In this document: one piece after another, positions 34,698-43,511 of the stretch | Layout of the letters: every line of letters starts with the position of its first letter | Numbering within the stretch: position 1 is the stretch's first letter | Assembly: GCF_001984195.1 (NCBI RefSeq) | Contig: NZ_MTQN01000007.1 | Span: 62,001 to 126,000 of the forward strand | From: Kribbella sp. ALI-6-A | GTDB lineage: Bacteria; Actinomycetota; Actinomycetes; Propionibacteriales; Kribbellaceae | DNA length: 64,000 nucleotides | Direction: 5' to 3' | Notes under the pieces: generated by a model | Told to the model about the DNA's origin: nothing | What the model saw: the letters and a program-made list of their open reading frames with translations, nothing else | Databases searched by the model: none | Position numbers and translations under genes: made by a program

Positions 34698-35246
34698 ATG
34701 CGCAGAGAACTGTCCGTCCCGTTCGAGACCCGCGGGCAACGCGGCCTGGTCAACGTCCGGGTGCTGGCCAACGACGATCCCTGGGCGTCCGGCCACCAGT
34801 TGCTGGTCCCCGACCTGGACGCCGAGGCGTTCCGCGGCTTCCCGATCTGTACGGCGACGCTTCGCTACCACGGCCAGGGCGTCAACGCGGTGATGGGCTG
34901 GATCCAGGTCGTCGCCCGCAGCTTCGACGGCGACCGTACGGTCGACGTGCTGCCGTACTTCGCCGGCACCGCGCCGTTCTACAGCTACGGCCACCTGCCG
35001 ACGTTCTTCGACGCCCCGGCCAATCCCGACCACCCGGACGGCGACTGGATCGCGACGACGTTCCTGGTGATCGTCCCGGACGTGATCCGCAGCCGCCAGG
35101 TGGTGCCGATCGCCGCGTTCGCGTGGGGCTATCGCCTGGTCGGCGGCCACCCGTCCACCATCGATCCCGAACGCCGCGACCACACCGACTGGGCCGGCCA
35201 CCGCGACGTCCTGGAACGCGACTACCCGGACTGGACCTTCAGCTGA
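34698..35246 (+). CDS. Protein of unknown function
   Basis: 182 aa, soluble, rich in aromatic residues; no signal peptide or membrane helix. Segments such as RRELSVPFETRGQRGL, GWIQVVARSFDGD and PSTIDPERRDHTDWAGHRD suggest a single beta-rich domain. Not recognised. The ATG at 34698 follows AGGGGGG by about 8 nt. It is convergent with the GNAT gene and overlaps it by 8 nt at the stop codons. Confidence 0.7.
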   Translation: MRRELSVPFETRGQRGLVNVRVLANDDPWASGHQLLVPDLDAEAFRGFPICTATLRYHGQGVNAVMGWIQVVARSFDGDRTVDVLPYFAGTAPFYSYGHLPTFFDAPANPDHPDGDWIATTFLVIVPDVIRSRQVVPIAAFAWGYRLVGGHPSTIDPERRDHTDWAGHRDVLERDYPDWTFS

Positions 35247-36228
35247 GCGCGAGTTCGAACGCGACTCGGTGGTCGACCGCGCGGAAGCCGAGGCGTTCGT
35301 TGACCGCGATCATCGGCGCGTTCTCCGGCGCGTTCCAGGTGTGCAGCACGGCCGGGCGATCCAGCTCGGCCTGCAGCGACCGCAGGTTGGGGATCTTCAC
35401 CGCGATGCCCAGGCCACGCCCGCGATGCTCGGGGCGGACGAAGGTGTCGTACTGGTACAGCCGTTCCGGGACCGCCCGGTTGCCACCCATCTGCGTGTAC
35501 GCCGCCAGCCGTCCGTCCGCGTCGACCGCGACCGTGGTGTGCGTGAACCGCCCCTGCTCGACCCGCCGTGCCTCGCGGGCGACCAGCCGCTCCGGCGTCC
35601 ACACCTGGATCTCGACCTCGCGATCGCCGTGCGGAACGTCCCGGCTCATCGCCGTGTACGCGTCGGCGAACTCGGCCAGCCACTCCGGCGGGGTCTGGTC
35701 GCGCCACTGCAGCAGCTCGTAGCCCGGTACCTTCCGCTCGAGCGCGTCGACCACGGCGTCGTCCATCGGGAGGTCGATCACCTGGTGCAGCTCGGTGTGC
35801 TTCTGGACGAACCCGTGCGCCGTGGCGAACGCCGTACCGGAGCTCGTGCCGGTCTCGGCCTCGGCGATCACGGAGCCGGTCAGCAGCGTCCGGCCGTCGG
35901 CCCGGGCCCGGGCTTCGACCTCGTCGAGCAGCCGGGTGGCGACCCCCTGCCGGCGGAACCGCGGGTCGACCGCGATCTCGACATCGAGCACGTGGGTGTT
36001 CTCCAGCAGCCACCAGTCCAGCCAGGCCATGCCGAGCCAGGTGTCGCCGTTGACGACGGCGAGCCCGTTCGACCGTTCGTCGGGCCGGTCGGCGGTGAAG
36101 AGCATCCGGGTCTCCTCGAGCCCGAGCCCGACCGGGAACTCCTGCTCGGCGCGCCGGACGTCGTCCCGGATCCGGAAGAACCTCTCGTACGCCACCGGAT
36201 CGTGCCCGTCCACCTCGACGATCTGCAT
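35239..36228 (-). CDS. Tandem-domain GNAT-family N-acetyltransferase
   Basis: 329 aa, two GNAT folds: N-terminal with RFRRQGVATRLLDEVEARARADG (acetyl-CoA loop RRQGVA) and C-terminal with RPEHRGRGLGIAVKIPNL (RGRGLG). Double-GNAT architecture recalls mycothiol synthase MshD, but this is not closely similar by eye, so substrate is unassigned. The ATG at 36228 has TAGGGT 6 nt upstream and no Shine-Dalgarno sequence: probable leaderless message. Confidence 0.85.
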   Translation of the reverse strand: MQIVEVDGHDPVAYERFFRIRDDVRRAEQEFPVGLGLEETRMLFTADRPDERSNGLAVVNGDTWLGMAWLDWWLLENTHVLDVEIAVDPRFRRQGVATRLLDEVEARARADGRTLLTGSVIAEAETGTSSGTAFATAHGFVQKHTELHQVIDLPMDDAVVDALERKVPGYELLQWRDQTPPEWLAEFADAYTAMSRDVPHGDREVEIQVWTPERLVAREARRVEQGRFTHTTVAVDADGRLAAYTQMGGNRAVPERLYQYDTFVRPEHRGRGLGIAVKIPNLRSLQAELDRPAVLHTWNAPENAPMIAVNERLGFRAVDHRVAFELALS

Positions 36229-36344
36229 GCGCCGACCCTAGAGGTCGCCGGTCAGCGGCGCGCGGCAGTTCTTCTCCGGACGCGAAACGTTCGCCGCCGG
36301 CGCCGGACATGTGTGGGGTGATGGCCGACGACGAAGGAGTACGC

Positions 36345-38876
36345 GTGCGAACGAGACGATGGGTGACCCCCGTGCTGGCCACGGTTCTGCTGCTGGGCGT
36401 CGTCCCACTGCCCGATCGGGCAGCGGCCGATCCGCCGGCGCCCAAGGACCGGACGATCACCCTGATCACCGGTGACAAGGTCGTGCTCAAGGGCGGTGAC
36501 CAGCTCTCGGTCGTGAGCGCCGCAGGTCGCGAGAAGGTCGGGTTCGAGAGCCGCCGGACCGCCGGGCAGTGGACGGTGATCCCGTCCGACGTGCGCGGCG
36601 CCGTCGAGACCGGGAAGCTGGATCGCCGTCTGTTCGACATCGAGCTGCTGCTGCGCGACGGGTACGACGACGCCGCGCGCCCCGACATCCCGCTGATCGT
36701 CACCGGCGCCGCCGTACAGTCCCGGCAGGCCACCAAAACCCTGAAGGCCGGTACGGCGCTGTCGGTGCCGAAGCAGAACGCGACGGGCTTCCTGCAGCAG
36801 TTCGGCGTACCGCAGCTCGGGCGGCAGGCGGACCGGGTCAAGGCGCCCGGCCTGAAGATCTGGCTCGACGGCACGTTGCGTCCGACGCTCGACCGCAGCG
36901 TGCCGCAGATCGGTGCCCCGGCGGCCTGGCAGGCCGGGTACACCGGCAAGGGCGTCACTGTCGCCGTTCTCGACAGCGGCATCGACGCGACGCATCCCGA
37001 CCTGGCCGGCCGGGTCGTCGCCACCAAGAACTTCACCGCCGCGCCGGCCGCCGACGCGGTCGGCCATGGCACCCACGTCGCCTCGACGATCGCCGGCCGG
37101 GGCACCGACGGCTACCGGGGCGTCGCGCCGGAGGCCGAGCTGCTCGACGGCAAGGTTTGCGACGACTTCGGCGCCTGCGCGGAGTCCGACGTCCTGGCCG
37201 GGATGGAATGGGCCGTCGCGCAGAAGGCCAAGGTGGTCAACCTCAGCCTCGGAGGATCCAGCCAGGAGGGCGGACCGCTCGACCAGGCCGTCGACCGCTG
37301 GACCCGGGAGACCGGCACGCTGTTCGTGGTTGCCGCAGGCAACAATGGTCGCGCGGTCGAGTCGCCCGGCACCGCCGCCTCGGCGCTCACCGTCGGCGCG
37401 GTCGACCGGGACGAGAAGCTCGCCGACTTCTCCGCGCCCGGCCCGGTCGCCGGTGGAGCGATCAAGCCGGACGTGACCGCGCTCGGCGTCGGCATCGTCG
37501 CCGCGAAGTCCTTCGCGTCGCACCCCGACGAGCCGGTCGGCGACAAGTACGCCCGGATGTCCGGCACCTCGATGGCCACCCCGCACGTGGCCGGGGCCGC
37601 CGCCCTGCTCGCGCAGCAGCACTCCACCTGGAAGGCCGGCGAGCTGAAGGCCGCGCTCACCTCGACCGCCGAGGCCAACCCCGCGGTCACGCCGTACGAG
37701 CAGGGCTCCGGTCGCGTCGACGTCGCGCGGGCGGTGCGGCAGGCGGTCGTCGCCACGACGACGAGCGTCTCCTTCGGTACGTCGCAGTGGCCGCATGCGG
37801 ACGACAAGCCGGTGACCAAGAAAGTCGGCTTCAAGAACCTCGGCACGACGGCCGTCACCCTCGATCTGCGGGCCGACCTGAAGCTCGGGAGCGAGGCCGG
37901 GGTGGTGAAGCTCAGCACGGACCGGCTGACGGTGCCCGCTGGTGGACAGGCGTCGGTGCAGGTCACGTCCGACACGACGCACAGCGGCCCGGACGGTCTC
38001 TACACGGGCCGGCTCACCGCCACCGTCGGTAGTCAGCAGGCGGTCGTCCCGCTGGTCGCCGACAAGGAAGTCGAGAGCTACGACGTCACCGTTACGACTG
38101 TTGGTCAGGACGGCAAGCCCGTTCCCGCCGACCGGGCCTACGTCGCGCTGCAGGACCTGGACACGTTCGAGTCCTCCGACCCGGGTCGCATTGCCAAGGG
38201 CGAGTACGCGCTCGACGTCACGGCGTTCGGGCCGAACGGCGAGCACTACCGGATGGTCCAGCCCGAGATCGGCATCAGCCGCGACACGAACCTCGTCGTC
38301 GATCTGCGCCAGGCGAAGCCGGTGAAGGTCACGGTGCCGCGGGCCGATGCCGGCACGTTCGTGGTGTTCTTCGGGTACCAGGCGACGAACACGGCCGGCG
38401 ACAAGTTGCTGACCTTCAACTTCCAGCCGGAAGGGGAGAAGCTGTTCCTCGGCCGGATGGGCCGGCCGGTCGCGGGAGATCGCTTCCAGGCCTTCGTCTC
38501 CTCGTACGCCGGACGCCTCGCCGCCGACGGGACGCTTACCGGTACGCCGTACGTGTACGGGCTGGTCGACACCCGGCGCGGCCAGTTCTTCGACGGGCTG
38601 CAGCGCCGGGTGTACTCCGACCGCCAACTCGCGCACGTGGTCGTCCAGTACAAGGGCCCGGCCGGGGCCGAGGAGGACTGGGCGCTGGTCGGGCGGAAGC
38701 CGGGCGTCGACACGTTCCCGATCGCGGCGTCGGTGAAGCTGCCGAGCACGGTGCACCAGTACCTGGAGCCACGGACCGACTGGCAGCAGTTCCTGGGCCC
38801 GGTCGAGAACAAGCCTCGGCTGTACCCGCTCGGGAAGACGACGTACGAGACCATCACCATCCAGCCCCACCGCTGA
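36345..38876 (+). CDS. Secreted subtilisin-family serine protease (S8)
   Basis: 843 aa. Signal peptide (MRTRRW, hydrophobic LATVLLLGVV, cleavage near AAA at 26-28), a propeptide of about 150 aa, then the S8 domain: Asp210 (VLDSGID), His241 (GHGTHV), Asn333 (AAGNNG), Ser409 (GTSMATPHVAG). Beyond about residue 480 come Fn3-like and further beta domains, probably for substrate or wall contact. The GTG at 36345 was chosen because GAAGGAG lies 5 nt upstream and the signal peptide begins there; an upstream in-frame ATG at 36309 would spoil it. Extracellular protein degradation, likely nutritional. Confidence 0.92.
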   Translation: MRTRRWVTPVLATVLLLGVVPLPDRAAADPPAPKDRTITLITGDKVVLKGGDQLSVVSAAGREKVGFESRRTAGQWTVIPSDVRGAVETGKLDRRLFDIELLLRDGYDDAARPDIPLIVTGAAVQSRQATKTLKAGTALSVPKQNATGFLQQFGVPQLGRQADRVKAPGLKIWLDGTLRPTLDRSVPQIGAPAAWQAGYTGKGVTVAVLDSGIDATHPDLAGRVVATKNFTAAPAADAVGHGTHVASTIAGRGTDGYRGVAPEAELLDGKVCDDFGACAESDVLAGMEWAVAQKAKVVNLSLGGSSQEGGPLDQAVDRWTRETGTLFVVAAGNNGRAVESPGTAASALTVGAVDRDEKLADFSAPGPVAGGAIKPDVTALGVGIVAAKSFASHPDEPVGDKYARMSGTSMATPHVAGAAALLAQQHSTWKAGELKAALTSTAEANPAVTPYEQGSGRVDVARAVRQAVVATTTSVSFGTSQWPHADDKPVTKKVGFKNLGTTAVTLDLRADLKLGSEAGVVKLSTDRLTVPAGGQASVQVTSDTTHSGPDGLYTGRLTATVGSQQAVVPLVADKEVESYDVTVTTVGQDGKPVPADRAYVALQDLDTFESSDPGRIAKGEYALDVTAFGPNGEHYRMVQPEIGISRDTNLVVDLRQAKPVKVTVPRADAGTFVVFFGYQATNTAGDKLLTFNFQPEGEKLFLGRMGRPVAGDRFQAFVSSYAGRLAADGTLTGTPYVYGLVDTRRGQFFDGLQRRVYSDRQLAHVVVQYKGPAGAEEDWALVGRKPGVDTFPIAASVKLPSTVHQYLEPRTDWQQFLGPVENKPRLYPLGKTTYETITIQPHR

Positions 38877-38887
38877 CGCCCACCCCC

Positions 38888-38972
38888 AGTGCATTTGGTG
38901 GGTGAACCCTGGAGTTGCACCGTTGGCCCATCGAAATCGGGTGGGTCAACGGTGCATGTGGTGGGTCAACCC
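38888..38972. terminator. Hairpin plus TGGTGGGT repeats between S8 peptidase and pheA
   Basis: TGCACCGTTGGCCCA (38916-38930) pairs with 38942-38956 at 14 of 15 positions around an 11-nt loop, between convergent genes, so probably a shared terminator. Two related 19-mers, GCATTTGGTGGGTGAACCC and GCATGTGGTGGGTCAACCC, flank it, and a third GGTGGGTCAAC lies within the stem region. Confidence 0.6.
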
Positions 38973-39029
38973 ATCAAACGCACCGAGGCCCGGAGCGGCG
39001 AGCGGTGGCGGACGGAGCTGCGGGGCGGG

Positions 39030-39908
39030 TCAGTGGTGCGGGCGTAGCGCGCGGTTGGCCGCCGGCTCGGCGATCTCCGCCCGGAACGGGTGCGCCGGGT
39101 AGACCCCGAGCAGCCGGACCTCGACCGAGAAGAAGGCCAGCTCCTCCAGCGCGAGTGCGACGTTCGGGTCCTCGGGGTGGCCCTCGACGTCGGCGTAGAA
39201 CTGGGTCGCGAAGAACGTGCCGCCGAGCTGGTAGCTCTCCAGCTTGGTCATGTTGACGCCGTTGGTCGCGAAGCCGCCGAGTGCCTTGTAGAGCGCGGCC
39301 GACACGTTGCGGACCCGGTACACGAAACTGGTGATCACCGGGCCGGACCCGACCGGCGGGATCTCCGGCTCGCGGGACAGCACCAGGAAGCGGGTCGTGT
39401 TGTGGTGCTCGTCCTCGACGTCCGAGGCGAGCACGTCCAACTCGTAGAGCGCGGACGCGGCGCGCGGGGACAGCGCCGCGACGGTCGGATCGCCGAGCTC
39501 GGCGACCTCCCGCGCGGCGCCGGCGGTGTCGTCGGCCACGACCGTCGACCAGCCGTGCTCGCGGATGATCTTGCGGCACTGGCCGAGCGCGTGGACGTGG
39601 CTGCGTACGGTGGTGATCCCGTCGAGGGTGGCGCCCGGGACGGCCATCAGCTGGAAGTGGATCGGCAGGAAGTGCTCGCCGACGATGTGCAGCCCGGACT
39701 CCGGCAGCAGGTGGTGGATGTCGGCCACCCGGCCCGCGATCGAGTTGTCGACCGGGATCATCGCCAGTCCGGCGCGGCCGGTGCTGACAGCCTCCAGCGC
39801 GTCCTCGAACGTCGTGCAGGGCAACTGCTCGCGCCCGGGGAACATCTCGGTGCACGCCATCGCCGAGTTGGCACCTGGCTCACCCTGGTATGCGATCGGT
39901 CCGTCCAC
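39030..39908 (-). CDS. pheA: Prephenate dehydratase
   Basis: Converts prephenate to phenylpyruvate for phenylalanine synthesis. 292 aa, the monofunctional form. Catalytic domain with IAYQGEPGANS and the TRF motif at 172-174; ACT regulatory domain from about 192. The ACT motif usually written ESRP reads ESYQ (224-227), a variant known in other bacterial PDTs, which may alter phenylalanine feedback. The GTG at 39908 lies 7 nt after TAGGCT with no Shine-Dalgarno sequence: probable leaderless. plsC lies 38 nt upstream on the same strand. Confidence 0.94.
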   Translation of the reverse strand: MDGPIAYQGEPGANSAMACTEMFPGREQLPCTTFEDALEAVSTGRAGLAMIPVDNSIAGRVADIHHLLPESGLHIVGEHFLPIHFQLMAVPGATLDGITTVRSHVHALGQCRKIIREHGWSTVVADDTAGAAREVAELGDPTVAALSPRAASALYELDVLASDVEDEHHNTTRFLVLSREPEIPPVGSGPVITSFVYRVRNVSAALYKALGGFATNGVNMTKLESYQLGGTFFATQFYADVEGHPEDPNVALALEELAFFSVEVRLLGVYPAHPFRAEIAEPAANRALRPHH

Positions 39909-39946
39909 GGTGTCCAGCCTAGACCCCGGTCATCTCACCCACCGGA

Positions 39947-40750
39947 TCAGGTGTCCGACTTACGGACCTTCTTGGGAGCCCCGGTGACCGCGCGGCCCTC
40001 CAACTGCTTGGCCTTGGTGGCGTACATGTCGACGTACTCCTGGCCGGACAGCTCCATGATCCGGTACATGATCTCGTCGGTGACCGCGCGCAGGATCAGC
40101 CGGTCGCCCTCCATCCCGTCGTAGCGGGAGAAGTCCAGCGGCTCGCCGAACTTGACCGTCGGCGAGGCCAGCGACGCGACCACCTTGCCGGGCGGCGCGA
40201 CCACATCCGTGCCGATCACGCCGCACGGAATCACCGGCACCTTCGCCTCCAGCGCCAGCCGGGCGACGCCGGTTCGGCCCTTGTAGAGCCGGCCGTCGTG
40301 CGAGCGGGTGCCCTCGGGATAGATGCCGAACAGCTCGCCGCGCTCCAGCACCTTCATCCCGGCCCGGATCGCGCCCTCGGACGCCGACCCGCCGGAGCGG
40401 TCGATCGGGACCTGACCGGTGCCCTTGAAGAAGCCGCGCTGGAACCGGCCCTTGATCCCGGCGCCGGTGAAGTAGTCGGACTTCGCCACGAACGTGACCC
40501 GGCGGCGCAGCGCCAGCGGCATGAAGATCCAGTCGGCGTACGACAGGTGGTTGCTGGCGATGATCGCCGGGCCCTGGTCCGGGACGTTCTCGGCGCCTTC
40601 GATGTTCGGCCGGAACAGCCGCTTGACCGGCGGGCCGATCAGCACGTTCTTCAGGACCCAGTAGATGCCCTTGCCGTCACCGTCGCCGGCCTCGTCGACC
40701 GGATGGTCGCGGTCCGGTTCGGGCCGCGGCGACTGTGCCGGTTGCGTCAT
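39947..40750 (-). CDS. plsC: 1-acyl-sn-glycerol-3-phosphate acyltransferase family protein
   Basis: Acylates lysophosphatidate in phospholipid synthesis. 267 aa. Acyltransferase motif I NHLSYAD (His68, Asp73), motif III EGTRS (146-150), and a following VPVIPCGVIGT. The first about 25 residues are charged and disordered; the C-terminus is basic. No obvious transmembrane helix, so membrane association is probably peripheral. PlsC-like paralogues are numerous in actinomycetes, so the exact acceptor is uncertain. Confidence 0.85.
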   Translation of the reverse strand: MTQPAQSPRPEPDRDHPVDEAGDGDGKGIYWVLKNVLIGPPVKRLFRPNIEGAENVPDQGPAIIASNHLSYADWIFMPLALRRRVTFVAKSDYFTGAGIKGRFQRGFFKGTGQVPIDRSGGSASEGAIRAGMKVLERGELFGIYPEGTRSHDGRLYKGRTGVARLALEAKVPVIPCGVIGTDVVAPPGKVVASLASPTVKFGEPLDFSRYDGMEGDRLILRAVTDEIMYRIMELSGQEYVDMYATKAKQLEGRAVTGAPKKVRKSDT

Positions 40751-40889
40751 CGATGTCCTCTCCTCACTGATCCCCGAGCCCTCATGATGCCGTACGCCGC
40801 CGCAAGTTGCCGCCCGGCGCCGTCGGCCCGCGTCGCCGTACCGGGTACCCCGCGTCGCCGGTCCGCACCCGAACGGCGCGCGGCAACCA

Positions 40890-40919
40890 CTGACAAGGCG
40901 GGCGGTTCGTTCGTAGGCT
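40890..40919 (+). promoter_or_regulatory. Putative sigma-A-type promoter of the M64 peptidase gene
   Basis: CTGACA (40890-40895), 18-bp spacer, TAGGCT (40914-40919), about 60 nt upstream of the GTG. A good match for an actinomycete housekeeping promoter. Confidence 0.5.
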
Positions 40920-40979
40920 GCTCACGGCGGGCTCGGGACGAGCCGCATCGGGGGCGCCCGGATCAGGAGGGCCGCGGTT

Positions 40980-43322
40980 GTGAGGACTGGTTTCAGGGTG
41001 CGCCGGCTGACGGCGGTCGTGGGGGTGGCGGCGGCGGTCTTCGCCGGGCTGCCGCTCGCGGCGGCCACAGCGGCAGGCAACGAATCGGCGAGTGCGGCGG
41101 CGGACGTCTCCGGCGCGGGCAGCGCCGCGACCGCGGCCGCCGAGGGCACGGTGGTGCCGCTGCAGGTGACGGGACCGGCGGCGTCCCGCTTCAACCTGGT
41201 GGTGATGGGCGACGGGTACACCGCGGCCGAGTTGCCGAAGTTCCGGGAGCAGGTGGACAAGCATCTCAACGTGCTGTGGAGCATCGAGCCGTTCAAGTCG
41301 TACCGCAACTACCTGAACGTCTACGCGATCGAGATCCCGTCCCCGGAAAGCGGTGTCGACTGCGACCCGGGCCTGAACTCGCCGAAGGTCGACACCCCGC
41401 TGCAGATGGGCTTCTGGGGCGGCTGCAACCCCGGCAGCGTCCAGCGCCTGCTGACGGTCAGCTCGACCGCCGCCGCGTCGTACGCGGACCTGGTCGCCGG
41501 GACCAGCTCGGCGAACCGGCAAATTCTTGCCATCGGCAACAGCGACACGTACGGCGGCGCCGGCGGCAGCTACGCGACCGCGTCCGGCGGCAACGCGCTG
41601 TCCGCGCTGATCACCCCGCACGAGCTCGGCCACTCGCTCGGCGGGCTGCAGGACGAGTACGACTACTACGCCCGTGGCGAGCGCGGTGCGCCGTACACCG
41701 GTCCGGAGCCCAGCTCGATCCACCACACGGTGCTGACCGAGCAGGAGATGCTCGCGCAGCAGAAGAAGTGGTGGCGCTGGCTCGGCGAGGACAGTGAGAG
41801 CGGCGGCAAGATCGGCCGCTTCGAGGCCGGCCAGTACGCCGGATCGGGGATCTGGCGACCGAGCAAGCACTCGATGATGAAGGTGCTCGGCTACTACTTC
41901 GACCAGGTCTCCCGGGAGCGGATGACGCAGCGGATCTCCTCCCGCGCGACGCTCTTCCAGGCCAGTACGCCGGCCGGCGCCGTGGCCGGTGACCAGGTCG
42001 TCTGGCTGCAGACCCTGCACCCGGCCAGCCACGAGCTCGACGTCACCTGGACCCTCGACGGCAGCCCGCTCGCGACCGGCAACGCGCGCTTCGTGGACCT
42101 CGCGGCGCTGGACCTGGCGCCCGGCACGCACACGCTGACGGCCAAGATCGTCGACCCGACCGAGTTCGTCCGCGATCCGGCCGTGCGGGCGTCTCCGGCG
42201 CTGACGGCGACGAGGACTTGGACGGTGGACACCAGTAAGCGGGCCTCGGTTCCGGCCGGCGCTCCTTCCTTCACCACCTCCACCGCGACCGACCACCCGG
42301 TCAACGCCGACGAGGTGGTCTACGTCGAGACCACGCAGTCCGACACCGACCAGCCGGGCGTGCAGTGGAAGCTCGACGGCGCCGACGTGCCGAACCCGGG
42401 CAACGACCGCGACTTCGACCTGTCCCCGCTGAACCTGACCGGCCGGCACACGCTGACCGCGACCGTCGGCGCCGACACGCTGACCTGGACCGTCGACGCC
42501 GTCCAGGCCGAGGTCACCTCGACGGTGTCGAAGCCGCTGCTGACCGTGCAGAAGCCGACCGGGCCGGAGTACGTCTACAACGACGCGTTCACGATGAAGC
42601 TGACCGCGACCGACGACAGCCCTGGGTACGTCGTACCGGAGTTCCGGGTCGACGGTGACGGTTGGTACAACTACTACGGCTGGCCGACGGACGCCGACGC
42701 GCCGTTCAAGTTCACCGCCGAGGGCACGGAGATCGACCAGCTCGTCTACGGCAAGCTCGGCGTGCCGCGGGTGGTCCCGTGGGACGACGTGCCGTCGGGC
42801 TACGGGCGGCACCAGGTCGAGTACCGCGCGATCGATGCCTCCGGCAACATCGGCGACGCCCGCCGGTTCGCGGTCACGTTGTTGCGTCCGGCACCGGCCT
42901 GCACGAGCACGATCACCGGCGTACGGAACGGCCCGCTGACGGTGTCCAGCGGCGTGACCTGCCTGACCGGCGCCACGGTCAACGGCCCGGTCAGTGTCCG
43001 GGCCGGTGCGTCGCTGGTAGCGACCGACAGCCGGATCGCCGGTCCGGTGTATGCGGCCGGCGCGGCGCAGGTCCACCTGCTCCGGACCACGGTCAACGGT
43101 CCGGTCGCCCTGGACGGTACGACGGGCGCGGCGGTGGTGGTCGGCAGCACGATCAGCGGCCCGGTCTCCGTGACCGGCGCGCGGACGGCGGAGCCCGTCG
43201 TACTGGCCGGCAACACGGTCAACGGCCCGCTCGCCTGCTCCGGCAACGCGGCCACTCCGAGCAACCTGCAGGCGCCGAACCAGGTCGCCGGCCCGCGCTC
43301 GGGGCAGTGCGCCAAGCTCTGA
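40980..43322 (+). CDS. Secreted M64-family (IgA-peptidase-type) metallopeptidase
   Basis: 780 aa. Signal peptide (MRTGFRVRR then hydrophobic to AATA near residue 31). Peptidase domain about 60-330 with FNLVVMGDGYT and the M64 zinc motif HELGHSLGGLQDEY (His214, His218, probable third ligand Asp225). Then two or three Ig-like domains (LDVTWTLDGSPL, VQWKLDGADV) and a C-terminal region from about 640 with repeats of the form xxNGPVxVxxGAxxV, likely a short beta-helix. The GTG at 40980 follows AGGAGG. M64 covers the Clostridium IgA protease, but in soil actinomycetes the real substrates are unknown. Confidence 0.87.
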   Translation: MRTGFRVRRLTAVVGVAAAVFAGLPLAAATAAGNESASAAADVSGAGSAATAAAEGTVVPLQVTGPAASRFNLVVMGDGYTAAELPKFREQVDKHLNVLWSIEPFKSYRNYLNVYAIEIPSPESGVDCDPGLNSPKVDTPLQMGFWGGCNPGSVQRLLTVSSTAAASYADLVAGTSSANRQILAIGNSDTYGGAGGSYATASGGNALSALITPHELGHSLGGLQDEYDYYARGERGAPYTGPEPSSIHHTVLTEQEMLAQQKKWWRWLGEDSESGGKIGRFEAGQYAGSGIWRPSKHSMMKVLGYYFDQVSRERMTQRISSRATLFQASTPAGAVAGDQVVWLQTLHPASHELDVTWTLDGSPLATGNARFVDLAALDLAPGTHTLTAKIVDPTEFVRDPAVRASPALTATRTWTVDTSKRASVPAGAPSFTTSTATDHPVNADEVVYVETTQSDTDQPGVQWKLDGADVPNPGNDRDFDLSPLNLTGRHTLTATVGADTLTWTVDAVQAEVTSTVSKPLLTVQKPTGPEYVYNDAFTMKLTATDDSPGYVVPEFRVDGDGWYNYYGWPTDADAPFKFTAEGTEIDQLVYGKLGVPRVVPWDDVPSGYGRHQVEYRAIDASGNIGDARRFAVTLLRPAPACTSTITGVRNGPLTVSSGVTCLTGATVNGPVSVRAGASLVATDSRIAGPVYAAGAAQVHLLRTTVNGPVALDGTTGAAVVVGSTISGPVSVTGARTAEPVVLAGNTVNGPLACSGNAATPSNLQAPNQVAGPRSGQCAKL

Positions 43323-43344
43323 CCCAGGCTGCTCGAGCGAGTCG

Positions 43345-43379
43345 GCCCCCGCACGGCGGTAGTTCGCCGCTGCGGGGGC
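43345..43379 (+). terminator. Terminator after the M64 peptidase gene
   Basis: GCCCCCGCA then CGGCG (43345-43358) pairs with 43365-43379, 14 bp with a single-base bulge and a 6-nt loop, 22 nt after the stop. Confidence 0.65.
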
Positions 43380-43511
43380 TGATGTCGGGCCGGGGAGGAT
43401 GGGATGAACGTCATCAACCCTCTGTTCCTCGGTCCAGCCGTGACTGTCCGTGCGGAGCGCCACGGAACGTGACGATGTGAGTCTGCGGCGCCGGGCTGTC
43501 AGAATGCCGTC

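Noticed and set aside
43403..43415. GATGA-ACG-TCATC dyad before the DUF2344 gene
   Set aside because: Short, far (about 100 bp) from the start codon and not paired with a promoter; likely chance.
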